From: Lentisphaeria bacterium
Lineage (GTDB): Bacteria; Verrucomicrobiota; Lentisphaeria; Oligosphaerales; Oligosphaeraceae
Length of the DNA stretch: 7,559 bases
Reading direction: 5' to 3'
Assembly (NCBI GenBank): GCA_016302725.1
Contig: JAEDNB010000104.1
Span: 1 to 7,559, forward strand
Shown here in pieces: positions 6,998 through 7,559 of this stretch (the first letter of the stretch is position 1; each line of letters opens with the position of its first letter). The notes under the pieces are model-generated. The model was not told where the DNA came from. It saw only the letters and a program-made list of their open reading frames with translations, and did not search any database. Position numbers and translations under genes: made by a program.

Positions 6998-7210
6998 GCT
7001 TTTCCCCCCCCCGAGTCTTTCCAGGGAGTCGCAGAGAGTCTTCCAGCCCTTTTCTCCTTTCAGGTCAACACGTTGGAAGGAGTCCTCTCCGCTTTCCTTG
7101 TCCATGGCATAAAGCTCGCCCACTTTGGATTCCGGGTTGATTTCCATGGAGATCCCCCATCTGGCGTTATCCCATTCTGCCTGCCTTCTTTCTTCCCTCC
7201 CGACTTCCAT
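6994..7210 (-). pseudogene. Unknown small ORF upstream of, and fused to, the broken gene
   Basis: I do not recognise this protein. From the ATG at 7210 it reads about 70 residues, charged and soluble-looking, with ARWGISMEINPESK, ELYAMDKESGEDSFQ and KGWKTLCDSLERL. It is more protein-like than a random shadow frame, with balanced composition and no low complexity. The frame is open back to a TAA at 7267-7265, just after the tRNA, so the N-terminus may lie elsewhere or be lost; no Shine-Dalgarno precedes the ATG. At its end a run of nine G (7012-7004) keeps it in frame with the next gene, making one 147-codon reading frame ending at 6767. With eight G it would end in LGGGKA and a TGA overlapping the next ATG by ATGA, the normal look of a coupled pair. 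I infer two genes, either truncated or affected by a homopolymer error. Confidence 0.45.
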
Positions 7211-7270
7211 GTCCGGGGGGTGGGGAGAAGGCCCTGTCTCCGTGGACGAGGCGCAGAGAATATTTTAGGA

Positions 7271-7355
7271 TGGTGCGAGAGGCGGGACTCGAACCCGCAC
7301 GCCGTAAGGCACGAGAACCTAAATCTCGGGCGTCTGCCAATTTCGCCACTCTCGC
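7271..7355 (-). tRNA. tRNA-Leu (anticodon UAG)
   Basis: Class II tRNA read on the minus strand. The acceptor stem GCGAGAG/CTCTCGC is perfect. The D-arm contains TGGCGAAATTGGCAGACGC. The anticodon stem CGAGA/TCTCG encloses TTTAGGT, giving anticodon TAG at 7321-7319, which reads CUA (and probably other CUN) codons. The variable arm is long, and the T-arm GCGGG-TTCGAGT-CCCGC is perfect. A73 is followed by an encoded CCA (7273-7271). No obvious terminator follows it, and I see no clear promoter in the 68 bases separating it from the upstream terminator. Confidence 0.96.
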
Positions 7356-7423
7356 CCTGGAAAGGCTGGAGGAAGCTTGTTGATATCTTTCTTCCTCCCG
7401 TTGTTTCCCATTCTCTCCTTGCC

Positions 7424-7460
7424 AAAAAAAGACCCCCGAATCGAAAGGATCCGGGGGTCT
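7424..7460 (-). terminator. Strong intrinsic terminator after tRNA-Leu(CAG)
   Basis: On the minus strand AGACCCCCG pairs with CGGGGGTCT. The stem extends inward by three more pairs (one of them G-T) around a 7-base loop and is followed by seven T (7430-7424). It begins 5 bases after the CCA end of the upstream tRNA. Confidence 0.93.
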
Positions 7461-7465
7461 GAGAA

Positions 7466-7552
7466 TGGTACCAGAGAAAGGACTTGAACCTTCACGAGCG
7501 TAAGCCCACTGCGACCTGAACGCAGCGCGTCTGCCAATTCCGCCACTCTGGC
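7466..7552 (-). tRNA. tRNA-Leu (anticodon CAG)
   Basis: Class II tRNA on the minus strand. The acceptor stem GCCAGAG/CTCTGGT has six Watson-Crick pairs, with a G-U pair at position 1-72. The D-arm contains TGGCGGAATTGGCAGACGC. The anticodon stem CTGCG/CGCAG encloses TTCAGGT, giving anticodon CAG at 7518-7516, which reads CUG, a codon used heavily in the efflux genes. The variable arm is GGGC-TTAC-GCTC, and the T-arm is GAAGG-TTCAAGT-CCTTT with one G-U pair. A73 and CCA are encoded. Its promoter lies beyond the window. Confidence 0.96.
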
Positions 7553-7559
7553 TTGGAAA

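Noticed and set aside
6475..7270. Second copy of the tRNA-Leu 3' end as an attachment site
   Set aside because: I looked for a repeat of the T-arm and acceptor end in this stretch and found none, so no att site can be called inside the window.
6812..7462. 216-codon plus-strand frame across the tRNA-Leu(UAG) gene
   Set aside because: It runs through a tRNA and antisense to the better-supported minus-strand remnants; no domain is seen.
7319..7546. Minus-strand ORF beginning MAELADALRSGRSG, and a similar one at 7167-7349 beginning MAKLADARDLGS
   Set aside because: These are translations of the tRNA-Leu genes themselves, a well-known annotation artefact.
1..7559. CRISPR array, insertion sequence ends, or riboswitch
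   Set aside because: No regularly spaced repeats, transposase motifs, terminal inverted repeats or recognisable aptamer were seen.

Overview
The window suggests a Gram-negative, GC-rich bacterium. It encodes an outer-membrane channel of the TolC type and two putative lipoproteins, so there is a double membrane. Three of the four efflux start codons have a weak or no Shine-Dalgarno sequence and sit behind C/T-rich leaders. That would fit a PVC-type or similar lineage, but the taxonomic guess is weak.

Layout of the plus strand. Positions 1-1099 hold a PrsW-type intramembrane metalloprotease, open at the window edge and probably cut off at its 5' end. After a 118-bp polypurine/polypyrimidine spacer come four closely packed genes (1218-6474): a TolC-like outer-membrane lipoprotein, a MacA-like periplasmic adaptor with a long coiled coil, a MacB/LolD-type ABC ATPase and a MacB-type permease. 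Together they make a complete tripartite export pump. The permease and ATPase would work at the inner membrane, the adaptor would bridge the periplasm and the OEP protein would form the exit duct. MacB is split here into two genes. Gaps are 29 bp, a 4-bp ATGA overlap, and 30 bp, so one transcript is likely. The substrate cannot be read from the sequence.

Layout of the minus strand. Positions 7466-7552 and 7271-7355 hold two class II tRNA-Leu genes (anticodons CAG and UAG), with a strong intrinsic terminator between them. Downstream of the second tRNA, positions 7210-6635 hold remains of two small unknown genes. The second can be followed across two frameshifts to a recognisable C-terminus. 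The two are joined in frame by a run of nine G; with eight G they would form a normal ATGA-overlapping pair. This degraded tRNA-proximal module is the most unusual part of the window. It may be the remnant of a small mobile or accessory two-gene system, or intact genes damaged by homopolymer sequencing errors.
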